Origin: Bacteroidales bacterium
GTDB taxonomy: Bacteria > Bacteroidota > Bacteroidia > Bacteroidales > SMBSF77
Length of the DNA: 11,380 nt
Direction of reading: 5' to 3'
Assembly (NCBI GenBank): GCA_021106655.1
Contig: JAIOTT010000001.1
Location: 1 to 11,380 of the forward strand
A program made the translations under genes and the position numbers. This document shows positions 1 to 6,282 of the stretch, piece after piece. Positions within the stretch are counted from its first letter, which is position 1. Each line of letters opens with the position of its first letter. Under the pieces are notes generated by a model. That model saw nothing but the letters and a program-made list of their open reading frames with translations, had not been told where the DNA came from and did no database searches.

Positions 1-285
1 TATTACTTATTCTCCTCACAATTCGTACAAAAACAAATAAAAGACAAAACATACGGTACAGCATTGATGCAAATCAATATAAGAGATTTGAGAAAACTCA
101 CTATGGTGCTACCTTCACTAATTAAACAGCAAGACATTGTCAAAAAACTTGATGCTCTTTCAGCTGATACCAAAAAATTAGAAGCCATCTACCAGCAAAA
201 AATTGAGGATTTGGAGGAGTTAAAAAAGAGTGTTTTGCAAAAGGCATTTAATGGAGAGTTAACCGAAAGAGAGATTGCCCTATGA
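1..285 (+). CDS. hsdS: Type I restriction-modification specificity subunit HsdS, C-terminal fragment (5' end outside window)
   Basis: The reading frame is open from base 1 (residues YYLFSSQFVQ...) to a TGA at 283-285, so this is the last 94 codons of a longer gene. HsdS recognises the target DNA and joins HsdM and HsdR into the complex. The visible part matches the end of the second target-recognition domain (GTALMQINIRDLRKLTMVLPSL, preceding a 'QQDIVKKLDALSADTKKLE' helix) followed by the conserved coiled-coil dimerisation helix and the typical ending 'LKKSVLQKAFNGEL'. The ATG at 64 is internal, not a start. Its TGA overlaps an ATG (ATGA, 282-285) that begins an exact copy of the hsdR start, which suggests hsdR once followed directly. 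hsdM is presumably upstream, outside the window. The family call is firm; the DNA specificity cannot be read from this fragment. Confidence 0.9.
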   Translation, partial: YYLFSSQFVQKQIKDKTYGTALMQINIRDLRKLTMVLPSLIKQQDIVKKLDALSADTKKLEAIYQQKIEDLEELKKSVLQKAFNGELTEREIAL

Positions 286-297
286 ACGAAGCCGAAA
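282..297 (+). repeat. 16-bp direct repeat, left copy (duplicate of the hsdR start)
   Basis: The sequence ATGAACGAAGCCGAAA is identical to 1263-1278, the start of hsdR. The two copies bracket the BRO-N gene. Removing one copy with everything between (981 bp) would leave hsdS and hsdR overlapping by ATGA. Confidence 0.8.
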
Positions 298-378
298 AAT
301 ATATAGAACATCAAAATAAAATTGTGGTATTTTAAGACAAAGAAGCACATAAAGGGAGAAGTAATTATCAATTTCAGA

Positions 379-393
379 GGGACAAATTGTCCC
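379..393. promoter_or_regulatory. Perfect palindrome upstream of the BRO-N gene, possible operator
   Basis: GGGACAAATTGTCCC has two perfect 7-bp arms around one central base and ends 30 nt before the ATG at 424. It is the only GC-flanked palindrome of this quality in the 140-bp leader. Such a site could bind the BRO-N protein or another dimeric regulator, or could fold in the RNA. No clear -7/-33 promoter was seen next to it, so the regulatory role is a guess. Confidence 0.3.
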
Positions 394-423
394 CAGGTAG
401 CATAAATGTAAAGAGTGAGTAAT

Positions 424-1260
424 ATGGATAATCAACAAAATAAATTAGTGGTTTTTCAAAATATAAATATCCGTAGAATATGGTACGAAGAAGAGTGGTT
501 TTATTCTGTTGTTGATATAATTGAAGCGCTTACTGACAGTCCAACTCCAAGGCAATATTGGGCTAAAGTAAAAGACCGTGCGTTTGTCAAACTTGAACTG
601 TCCCCAATTTGGGTACGTTTGAAATTAACAGCCATAGATGGTAAAAAGCGCTTTACAGATTGCGTAAATACTAAAAGCACTTTCCGTTTAATCCAGTCTA
701 TTCCCTCTAAAAAAGCAGAACCATTTAAACAATGGCTTGCACAAGTGGGTAAAGAACGCTTAGATGAAATAGAAAATCCCGAACTTGCTCAAGAACGAAT
801 GAAAGAGATATATGAGCAAAAGGGTTATCCGAAAGATTGGATTGATAAAAGGCTTCGTGGTATTGCTATTCGCCAAAATTTAACTGACGAATGGAAAGAA
901 CGAGGTATAAAAGAACATAGAGATTACGCTATTTTAACTGCCGAAATTTCAAAAGCAACATTTGGCATGACACCAGGTGAATATAGAGAGTTTAAAAATC
1001 TGCCTGCAAAATCTAAAATCAATCTTCGCGATAATATGGATGATTTGGAATTGATTTTTACAATGCTTGGCGAACGAGTTACAACGGAAATTTCAAAAAA
1101 AGAAGAACCGGATACGTTTGATAGAAATAAAAATGTAGCAAAAAGAGGTGGTAGAGTTGCCGGCATTGCCAGAAAAGAAACTGAGAAAGAGTTGGGAAAA
1201 AGTGTTATTACAAAAAAGAACTTTCTTGATACAGATGATAAATTAGAACTGAAAGAGTAA
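424..1260 (+). CDS. BRO-N domain (prophage antirepressor-like) protein carried inside the type I RM operon
   Basis: This is a 278-residue protein if it starts at ATG 424. A GTG at 415 would add three residues, but ATG leaves the usual short lead before the family's 'KLVVFQ...IRRIWYEEEWFYSVVDII' opening. The first ~115 residues form a BRO-N domain (Pfam Bro-N). Hallmarks are W near the start, 'VVDIIEALTDS', 'LKLTAIDGKKRFTDC' and 'FRLIQSIPSKKAEPFKQWLAQVG'. The C-terminal half carries the long block found in bacterial BRO relatives: 'RLRGIAIRQNLTDEWKERG', 'YAILTAEISKATFGMTPGEY', 'LRDNMDDLELIFTMLGE' and a basic 'RGGRVAGIARKE' tail. BRO-N proteins are thought to bind DNA and act as antirepressors, but this chromosomal form has no proven role. 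Its stop is 2 nt before hsdR, so the two are probably co-translated. Extra genes between hsd genes are common; DinD/RhuM-type proteins are other examples. Confidence 0.85.
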   Translation: MDNQQNKLVVFQNINIRRIWYEEEWFYSVVDIIEALTDSPTPRQYWAKVKDRAFVKLELSPIWVRLKLTAIDGKKRFTDCVNTKSTFRLIQSIPSKKAEPFKQWLAQVGKERLDEIENPELAQERMKEIYEQKGYPKDWIDKRLRGIAIRQNLTDEWKERGIKEHRDYAILTAEISKATFGMTPGEYREFKNLPAKSKINLRDNMDDLELIFTMLGERVTTEISKKEEPDTFDRNKNVAKRGGRVAGIARKETEKELGKSVITKKNFLDTDDKLELKE

Positions 1261-1262
1261 CA

Positions 1263-1278
1263 ATGAACGAAGCCGAAA
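1263..1278 (+). repeat. 16-bp direct repeat, right copy (native hsdR start)
   Basis: It is identical to 282-297. It encodes MNEAE, which fits the usual 'MNEAE-RAELIDP' opening of this HsdR group, so this is probably the original copy and 282 the duplicate. Confidence 0.8.
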
Positions 1279-3605
1279 TAAGAGCAGAATTAATAGATCC
1301 TAGACTAAAGTCCTGTGGTTGGGGAGTAGTGGAAGATTCAAAAATACTCCGTGAACGCAATGTTTGTAAAATTACCGAAGGGAGAATACAAGTTGGAGGT
1401 GGTAGAAAAAAACCACTTATTGCCGATTATATTTTGGTTTATAAAGGAATTAAACTGGCTGTTGTTGAAGCTAAAAGCGATGAGTTGGAAGTGAGCGAAG
1501 GTGTAGCACAGGCAAAACAATATGCTGCAAAACTAAATTTAGAAACCACCTATTCAACCAATGGAAAAGAGATTTACCAAATCTGCATGAATACAGGTGC
1601 AGAAGGTTTGGTAACTGATTTTCTTTCTCCTGAGGAACTTTGGAAGAAAACGTACCCAAAAGAGCCGGGTGCTGAGCTTGCCGAAGAGTGGCGGGATAAA
1701 TTTGCAACAATTCCTTTTGAAGATAAAAGTGGAACCTGGAAATTAAGGTTTTACCAGGAAATTGCAATTAAAAACACGCTTGAAGCTATTACTCAAAATA
1801 AAGAACGTATTTTATTAACACTTGCCACTGGTACGGGAAAAACTGCAATAGCTTTTCAAATTTCCTGGAAGCTATTTCAGGCACGCTGGAATCTCACTTC
1901 GACACTTCGACCAGGCTCAGTGGAACCAGGCTCAGTAACAGATTATGTTGCGAGAAGGCCAAGGATATTGTTTTTAGCTGATCGAAATATTTTAGCAGAC
2001 CAGGCATATAATGCATTTTCATCCTTTCCTGAAGATGCTATGGTACGCATAAAACCAAAAGAGATCAGGAAAAAAGGGAAGGTGCCAACAAATGGAAGTA
2101 TCTTCTTTACTATTTTTCAAACCTTTATGTCAGGAACAGACAAAGATGGAAATTCCGAACCCTATTTTGGAGATTATCCAGAAGATTATTTTGATTTTAT
2201 TATAGTTGACGAGTGTCATCGTGGTGGAGCCAATGACGAAAGTAATTGGAGAGATATTTTAGAGTATTTTTCTCCTGCTGTCCAACTGGGGCTTACTGCT
2301 ACTCCCAAACGAAGAGACAATGTTGATACTTATAAATACTTTGGCGAACCTGTTTATATCTATTCGCTCAAAGAAGGTATTAACGATGGCTTTCTTACAC
2401 CATTCAAGGTGAAGCGTATCAATACAACCCTTGATGATTATATCTATACAAGTGATGACCATATTATTGAAGGAGAAATTGAAGAGGGAAAACTATACGA
2501 AGAACCCGATTTTAATAAAATTATTGAAATAAAAGAACGAGAAGCAAAAAGAGTTCATATTTATATGGACGAAGCAAACCAGGATGAGAAGACCATCATT
2601 TTCTGTGCAACTCAAGCCCACGCTGCGGCTGTCCGTGATTTGGTAAACCAGTATAAAAAAAGCAATGACCCTAATTACTGTGTTCGTGTAACAGCAAACG
2701 ACGGAGAAATAGGAGAACAGTTTTTACGTGAATTTCAAGATAATGAAAAATTAATTCCAACAGTATTAACCACATCACAAAAACTATCAACAGGAGTTGA
2801 TGCACGGAATATCCGCAACATTGTGTTAATGCGCCCTGTAAATCAGATAATTGAGTTTAAACAAATTATTGGCAGAGGGACACGACTATTTGACGGAAAA
2901 GAATTTTTTACCATTTACGATTTTGTAGATGCTTACCAGCGATTTTCTGATCCCGAATGGGACGGTGAACCAGTTGAGGAAGATCCTTGTAATGTTTGCG
3001 GCGAAATACCTTGTGTATGCATTAAAGAGCCTCCAAAGCCTTGTCCTGTTTGTGGGCAAAGCCCTTGTGAATGTATTACAGAACCACCACCACCTTGTTA
3101 TAAGTGTGGAGAAAGCCCTTGTGTTTGCAAAAAGAAAGTAAAGGTGAAACTGAGCGATGGAAAAGAGCGGGAGATACAACACATGATTGCGACTTCCTTT
3201 TGGAGTACTGACGGAAAGCCAATCTCGGTTGAAGAATTTTTACATAACTTATTTGGTGAACTTCCAAATTTCTTTAAAAGCGAAGAAGAACTGCGGACTT
3301 TATGGAGTAGTCCAATGACGCGAAAAACTTTGTTGGAAAAATTGGACGAAGCTGGTTATGGGAAGGAAGAATTAAATACACTCAAAAAGCTGATTGACGC
3401 AGAAAAGAGTGATTTGTTTGATGTTTTGGAATATGTATTTAATAGCGACATAAAACCTATCACAAGAGAGGCAAGGGTTGCAGCAAGCGAAGCAAGCATT
3501 TTTGCATTACTTAACGATAAGCAAAAAGACTTTATCGGTTTTGTTTTGAGTAAGTACATCGAATCAGGCTTTGAAGAACTTGATCAGGAGAAATTACCAA
3601 TCTAA
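1263..3605 (+). CDS. hsdR: Type I restriction endonuclease motor/nuclease subunit HsdR (EcoAI/EcoEI type), truncated at the C-terminus
   Basis: HsdR translocates DNA with ATP and cuts unmethylated DNA as part of the R2M2S complex. Residue numbers count from ATG 1263. The nuclease domain shows D55, the E69-A-K71 pair and QxxxY (Q83-Y87). The SF2 helicase core shows Walker A ATGTGKT (188-194), DECH (316-319), LTATPKR (344-350) and QIIGRGTR (534-541). A motif-Ia-like segment 'RILFLADRNILADQA' lies at 234-248. Two oddities stand out. Residues 212-225 are an in-frame repeat insertion. Residues 576-622 hold three PCxxCGxxPCxC units. The C-terminal EcoEI_R_C-like domain ('IQHMIATSFWSTDGKPIS...') is cut by TAA at codon 781, and 39 further in-frame codons of family-like sequence follow. 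The product is 780 residues instead of 819. Whether it still restricts DNA is uncertain; the nuclease and motor cores look intact. Confidence 0.93.
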   Translation: MNEAEIRAELIDPRLKSCGWGVVEDSKILRERNVCKITEGRIQVGGGRKKPLIADYILVYKGIKLAVVEAKSDELEVSEGVAQAKQYAAKLNLETTYSTNGKEIYQICMNTGAEGLVTDFLSPEELWKKTYPKEPGAELAEEWRDKFATIPFEDKSGTWKLRFYQEIAIKNTLEAITQNKERILLTLATGTGKTAIAFQISWKLFQARWNLTSTLRPGSVEPGSVTDYVARRPRILFLADRNILADQAYNAFSSFPEDAMVRIKPKEIRKKGKVPTNGSIFFTIFQTFMSGTDKDGNSEPYFGDYPEDYFDFIIVDECHRGGANDESNWRDILEYFSPAVQLGLTATPKRRDNVDTYKYFGEPVYIYSLKEGINDGFLTPFKVKRINTTLDDYIYTSDDHIIEGEIEEGKLYEEPDFNKIIEIKEREAKRVHIYMDEANQDEKTIIFCATQAHAAAVRDLVNQYKKSNDPNYCVRVTANDGEIGEQFLREFQDNEKLIPTVLTTSQKLSTGVDARNIRNIVLMRPVNQIIEFKQIIGRGTRLFDGKEFFTIYDFVDAYQRFSDPEWDGEPVEEDPCNVCGEIPCVCIKEPPKPCPVCGQSPCECITEPPPPCYKCGESPCVCKKKVKVKLSDGKEREIQHMIATSFWSTDGKPISVEEFLHNLFGELPNFFKSEEELRTLWSSPMTRKTLLEKLDEAGYGKEELNTLKKLIDAEKSDLFDVLEYVFNSDIKPITREARVAASEASIFALLNDKQKDFIGFVLSKYIESGFEELDQEKLPI
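1895..1936 (+). repeat. In-frame repeat element inserted in hsdR (8-nt doublet plus 12-nt doublet)
   Basis: CACTTCGA occurs twice in tandem (1895-1902, 1903-1910). It is followed by ACCAGGCTCAGT twice (1910-1921, 1925-1936; the copies are spaced 15 bp apart, five codons). The stretch resembles the dispersed bacterial repeat I recall as CACTTCGACAAGCTCAGTG and forms an imperfect hairpin. It is translated as TSTLRPGSVEPGSV between helicase motifs I and Ia, where relatives have a short loop. The whole insertion keeps the frame. Confidence 0.65.
2985..3128 (+). repeat. Three tandem PCxxCGxxPCxC units in HsdR
   Basis: Residues 575-622 of HsdR hold three copies of P-C-x2-C-G-x2-P-C-x-C with an 18-residue period. 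The cysteines are at 576/579/584/586, 594/597/602/604 and 612/615/620/622, and the copies are joined by proline-rich linkers. Each unit could bind one metal ion. From memory, type IB HsdR proteins often carry one or two such units at this place, between helicase motif VI and the C-terminal domain. Confidence 0.75.
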
Positions 3606-3722
3606 CTGACTAATAAATATCAATCCTTAGAAGATGCCCTGGAAATTTTGGGAGACGTTCCAAACATTACATCCCTGTTTATTGAATTTCAGAAGCATTT
3701 ATATGAAGATAGAGTAGCATAA
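3606..3722 (+). pseudogene. Severed C-terminal tail of HsdR, in frame after the premature TAA
   Basis: Directly after TAA 3603-3605, in the same frame, come 38 sense codons and a TAA at 3720-3722. They read LTNKYQSLEDALEILGDVP, then NITSLFIEFQKHLYEDRVA. This is the expected ending of type IB HsdR proteins (compare '...LKYHSVADAV-ELGD...I-F--FQKHLYE'). One base change (for example TTA or CTA to TAA at codon 781) explains the break, and no frameshift is needed. There is no in-frame ATG inside, so the tail is unlikely to be made separately. Confidence 0.8.
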
Positions 3723-3749
3723 TCGTATTGTATGAGATAAATTAATACT

Positions 3750-3767
3750 TAGTGTTTTTATACACTA
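3750..3767 (+). terminator. Weak hairpin after the hsd operon, possible terminator
   Basis: TAGTGT-TTTTAT-ACACTA forms a perfect 6-bp stem with a 6-nt loop, 28 nt after the native hsdR stop. It is followed only by a mixed AT stretch, so termination is doubtful. The rest of 3723-3867 shows no gene and no clear promoter. Confidence 0.25.
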
Positions 3768-3867
3768 CTTATTATATATCTAGAAGGTATTAATCACTAA
3801 CATAAATCACCCCATGCAACAATGATGCACCCATGAAATATTCATTCATTATTTAAAAATTATTGAT

Positions 3868-4335
3868 ATGGAAAGAATCTTTGGATTTTTATTTATTTTA
3901 GTAACAATTACTGGCTGTGTTTCTCAAACTAAATATGATGATTTACAACTAGAGTCAGAGCAATTAAAAATTGATTTACATAAGCTAAAGTCCGAAATAA
4001 GTGAATTGCAAATTTCTTTTGATAATTTACAAGTTTCCTATTACGATTTATTAGCTGAGAAAAGGAAATTAGAAGAAAAGAAGAAACGTTCCACTTTATA
4101 CTCAAAAACAGATGCATTAAAACTCCTTAAAGATTACTACAGTTTTTATAATGCAGACCGAATATATCGAAACCCAAGAGTTAGAAAGATTTCATATAAT
4201 AAATTTAGAATATCACTTGAAGAATGCTCTAAAAAAGGGTCATTCAGTGAGAATGATTTTTTTTGGAGAGCTAGTGTCAAACTTTTAATAATTTATGAGG
4301 ACGGTAAATATGACATTTCAAGTGAGTTTCTTTAA
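3868..4335 (+). CDS. Putative coiled-coil lipoprotein of unknown function
   Basis: This 155-residue protein has a short hydrophobic signal (MERIFGFLFILVTITGC) ending in a lipobox, with C17 as the predicted lipidated residue. It is probably anchored in the periplasm or outer membrane. Residues ~22-74 are a long, charged, heptad-rich helix (DDLQLESEQLKIDLHKLKSE...), a likely coiled coil able to form dimers or trimers. The C-terminal ~75 residues are a small alpha/beta region with many aromatic residues that I do not recognise. The start is the only ATG before the signal peptide. The next lipoprotein gene begins 29 nt downstream on the same strand, so the two are probably co-transcribed and may work together. 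Function is unknown. Confidence 0.75.
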   Translation: MERIFGFLFILVTITGCVSQTKYDDLQLESEQLKIDLHKLKSEISELQISFDNLQVSYYDLLAEKRKLEEKKKRSTLYSKTDALKLLKDYYSFYNADRIYRNPRVRKISYNKFRISLEECSKKGSFSENDFFWRASVKLLIIYEDGKYDISSEFL

Positions 4336-4364
4336 TATTAAAAGCAATAAAAAAAAATGTAATT

Positions 4365-5633
4365 ATGAAATTATTACAATATTGTATTTTATCAATGATC
4401 ATTCTATTAAGTTGTACTAATTGCAAGGAGTCTAGTAATACCGAAAATTTGATTGGAGTATGGATCTTGGATTCAATGGAAATGTATTTTACAGGTGAAG
4501 GAAAGATGCTGTATAGGGATAATTCAGACGATTGGTGCGGTACAAATGATAGACCAAATTATGTTGAATTTACTAAACATAATGAATATATCACAATTAA
4601 TAGGAATAAAAAACTAATATACCCATTCTTATTATCATGTGACAGCGTTTTATATGAAATTGATCTAGATTCGCAAAGATTCTTCGGGAAAAAGTATAAT
4701 TCCTTAAAAATTCATCTTTGTACTGAGAACAAACTAATAATTGAAGAACAGCAGTTGTGGAAAGCAGATGATCCAAATGAGTCAGGTAAATGGATTCATA
4801 CAAGTTATTATACCCTCTATAACAACGTGGTTAAAACTGACAAAAACGAAAAGGAATCTGAAATGTATACTTCGGAAGGAGAGGGATTAATGTCTTTTAA
4901 CAGCGAAGGGGAAAAAAAATTTGATTTGGGAGATTATAAGGGAGCAATTCTAGACTTTGATAAGGCAATACAAATGGATCCAAATAATATGGAAGCATAT
5001 TACAACCGGGGGGCAAGTAAGTTAAATTTGCTAGATTTTGAGAGTGCCATTAAAGATTTTAACAATGCAATTGATTTAGATCCTGAGTACATGTTAGCTT
5101 ATGCTGGTAGAGGAATATGTAAAGAGGTGATAAAGGATTATATTGGATCTATTAAGGATTGTAGTAAAGCAATTAAATTAGATTCTCAACACTTAAGTTC
5201 CTATCAGGCGAGAGGAAGAAGTAAGCTTCTTTTACAAGATTATCAAGGAGCTATTCAAGATTTTACGAGGGTTATTGAATTAGATCATAAATATAAGGAT
5301 GCTTACTTCAAAAGAGCTGTTTGTAATTATGCATTAAAAAGATACCTGGCATCTATTATGGATTATAATAAAGTTATTGATCTAGATCCTGAAAATAGAG
5401 ATGCTTATCATAATAGAGGATTATGCAATGGTCTCCTTCAAGATTATTCGGCATCTATTGGGGATTTTAACAAAGTTATTGAATTAGATCCTACTTATGT
5501 AAATGCTTATCTAATGAGGGGATTTGGTAAAATTGGATTAGGTGATATTAATGGTGCTTGCATTGATTTTCACAAAGCAAAGGATCTTGGAGATAAGAGT
5601 GCTTATGAAGTAATTAGAGAATATTGCTTGTAG
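4365..5633 (+). CDS. Putative lipoprotein with lipocalin-like N-terminal domain and about seven TPR repeats
   Basis: This 422-residue protein has a signal ending in a lipobox (IILLSC, C17). Residues ~28-155 look like the small beta-barrel 'lipocalin-like' domain common in Bacteroidota. They begin with 'LIGVWILDSME' (a GxW-like motif) and continue as alternating beta-strands with 'YVEFTKHNEYITI' and 'LIIEEQQLW'. Residues ~170-415 are tandem TPR units with a 34-residue period, recognisable by 'DYKGAILDFDKAIQMDPNNMEAY' and repeated 'DF..AI.LDP....AY..RG' signatures. TPR arrays bind protein partners. It lies 29 nt after another lipoprotein gene. It is probably a surface or periplasmic scaffold, but neither a ligand nor a partner is evident. 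The TPR call is firm and the lipocalin-like call is moderate. Confidence 0.82.
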   Translation: MKLLQYCILSMIILLSCTNCKESSNTENLIGVWILDSMEMYFTGEGKMLYRDNSDDWCGTNDRPNYVEFTKHNEYITINRNKKLIYPFLLSCDSVLYEIDLDSQRFFGKKYNSLKIHLCTENKLIIEEQQLWKADDPNESGKWIHTSYYTLYNNVVKTDKNEKESEMYTSEGEGLMSFNSEGEKKFDLGDYKGAILDFDKAIQMDPNNMEAYYNRGASKLNLLDFESAIKDFNNAIDLDPEYMLAYAGRGICKEVIKDYIGSIKDCSKAIKLDSQHLSSYQARGRSKLLLQDYQGAIQDFTRVIELDHKYKDAYFKRAVCNYALKRYLASIMDYNKVIDLDPENRDAYHNRGLCNGLLQDYSASIGDFNKVIELDPTYVNAYLMRGFGKIGLGDINGACIDFHKAKDLGDKSAYEVIREYCL

Positions 5634-5845
5634 TGGTCTGTATGACTGGTCCTAATTATAATGAATTACTAAATAAATATTATCAATATTTTTTAAAGTA
5701 TCTTGCTTAAAATGTAAGTACTTTTAAGTAAATTAATTTATAATAATTTATTTTCATATAGATATAACTTACCTCTGTTTAGTTTCATCTAGTTTTCCCC
5801 ACTAGCTTTTGCAGGCGTTTATGCCTATCTTTACTAAAAAAAACT
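5634..5845. other. AT-rich intergenic region, no gene seen
   Basis: These 212 bp hold no reading frame I would defend. There are weak palindromes: TACTTTTAAGTA-like at 5719-5730 and CTAGT...ACTAG at 5789-5805. TATCTTTA at 5826-5833 is one base from the Bacteroidota -7 consensus TAnnTTTG but lies only 12 nt before the next ATG. None is strong enough for its own call. Confidence 0.5.
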
Positions 5846-6214
5846 ATGTATATACCAGAAATAACATGCAGTAATACATTATGCAATCAAAAGTTTACTC
5901 CAAAGGATGCAAGGCAAAACTACTGTAATAGAAAATGTCAGCAGGATTGGAATAATCATAAGGCGAAAAGAAAAAGGGATACTTTAAAACCTGTAACCAC
6001 AGCATTACAGAGAAACAGGGGGATTCTTAGAAAAATACAGGGATCATTAGGAGAAAGTACTGTTTCTGCTGAATACCTGAGAGGAGCAGGATTTAACTTT
6101 AAAGTGCAAACTCATAATAGGATGGAGGAGGAGCAACTCTATCACTGTGTTTATGATTATGGGATCCAGAAGGTCGGAAACGAAAAATATAAAATTAAGA
6201 ATTATGGAAAATAG
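5846..6214 (+). CDS. Small four-cysteine, putative zinc-binding protein of unknown function
   Basis: This 122-residue basic protein opens with C8-x4-C13-x13-C27-x3-C31 ('CSNTLCNQKFTPKDARQNYC-NRKC'), the layout of a small zinc ribbon of the 'yCs..Cr' type. A lysine/arginine-rich helix (NNHKAKRKRD) follows, then a segment 'LQRNRGILRKIQGSLGESTVSAEYLRGAGFNFKVQTH'. The middle '-S-E-L-GAGF-F---TH' pattern and the ending 'YDYGIQKVGNEKYKI' resemble, from memory, small uncharacterised Bacteroidota proteins, some in phage or island settings. It could bind nucleic acid through the ribbon and basic helix. It stands alone and converges on the AlbA_2 gene downstream. Function is unknown. Confidence 0.7.
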   Translation: MYIPEITCSNTLCNQKFTPKDARQNYCNRKCQQDWNNHKAKRKRDTLKPVTTALQRNRGILRKIQGSLGESTVSAEYLRGAGFNFKVQTHNRMEEEQLYHCVYDYGIQKVGNEKYKIKNYGK

Positions 6215-6258
6215 TGTTGATTTTACAACTTTAGATATATCCAGGGATTTACCAAGTG

Positions 6259-6282
6259 AGCTCCTGATATGGGCTATTTTTT
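6259..6282 (+). terminator. Possible terminator between convergent genes
   Basis: AGCTC-CTGATAT-GGGCT forms a 5-bp stem (one G-U pair) followed by ATTTTTTATT, a plausible Rho-independent terminator for the + strand gene ending at 6214. It overlaps the stop codon of the - strand gene (6274-6276). The stem is short, so confidence is low. Confidence 0.35.

Larger units (their letters stand above)
282..422 (+). pseudogene. Vestigial reading frame: hsdR-like start joined to a BRO-N-like N-terminus, interrupted by TAA
   Basis: An ATG overlapping the hsdS stop opens a frame reading MNEAEKYIEHQNKIVVF, then TAA (333-335), then stays open (DKEAHKGRSNYQF...) to a TAA at 420-422, one base before the ATG at 424. 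The first 16 nt are identical to the hsdR start at 1263. The segment 'QNKIVVF*DKE' resembles the start of the next gene ('QNKLVVFQNIN'): 17 of 21 nt match from 309. A CAA to TAA change would explain the stop. I read this as a scar left when the BRO-N gene entered the operon: a duplicated hsdR start plus a decayed partial copy of a BRO-N start. It could instead be a short leader peptide that couples translation to the gene at 424. The relic nature is inferred. Confidence 0.45.

Noticed and set aside
2886..3182. Frames on both strands across the cysteine-rich part of hsdR
   Set aside because: They are explained as shadows of the repeated hsdR sequence; the hsdR frame matches its family on both sides.
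333..3605. Stop-codon reassignment (TAA read as an amino acid), prompted by two in-frame TAA codons
   Set aside because: The codon at 333 would need Q and the one at 3603 most likely L, and intact genes here use TAA as a normal stop (424-1260, sucD). Independent mutations are simpler.
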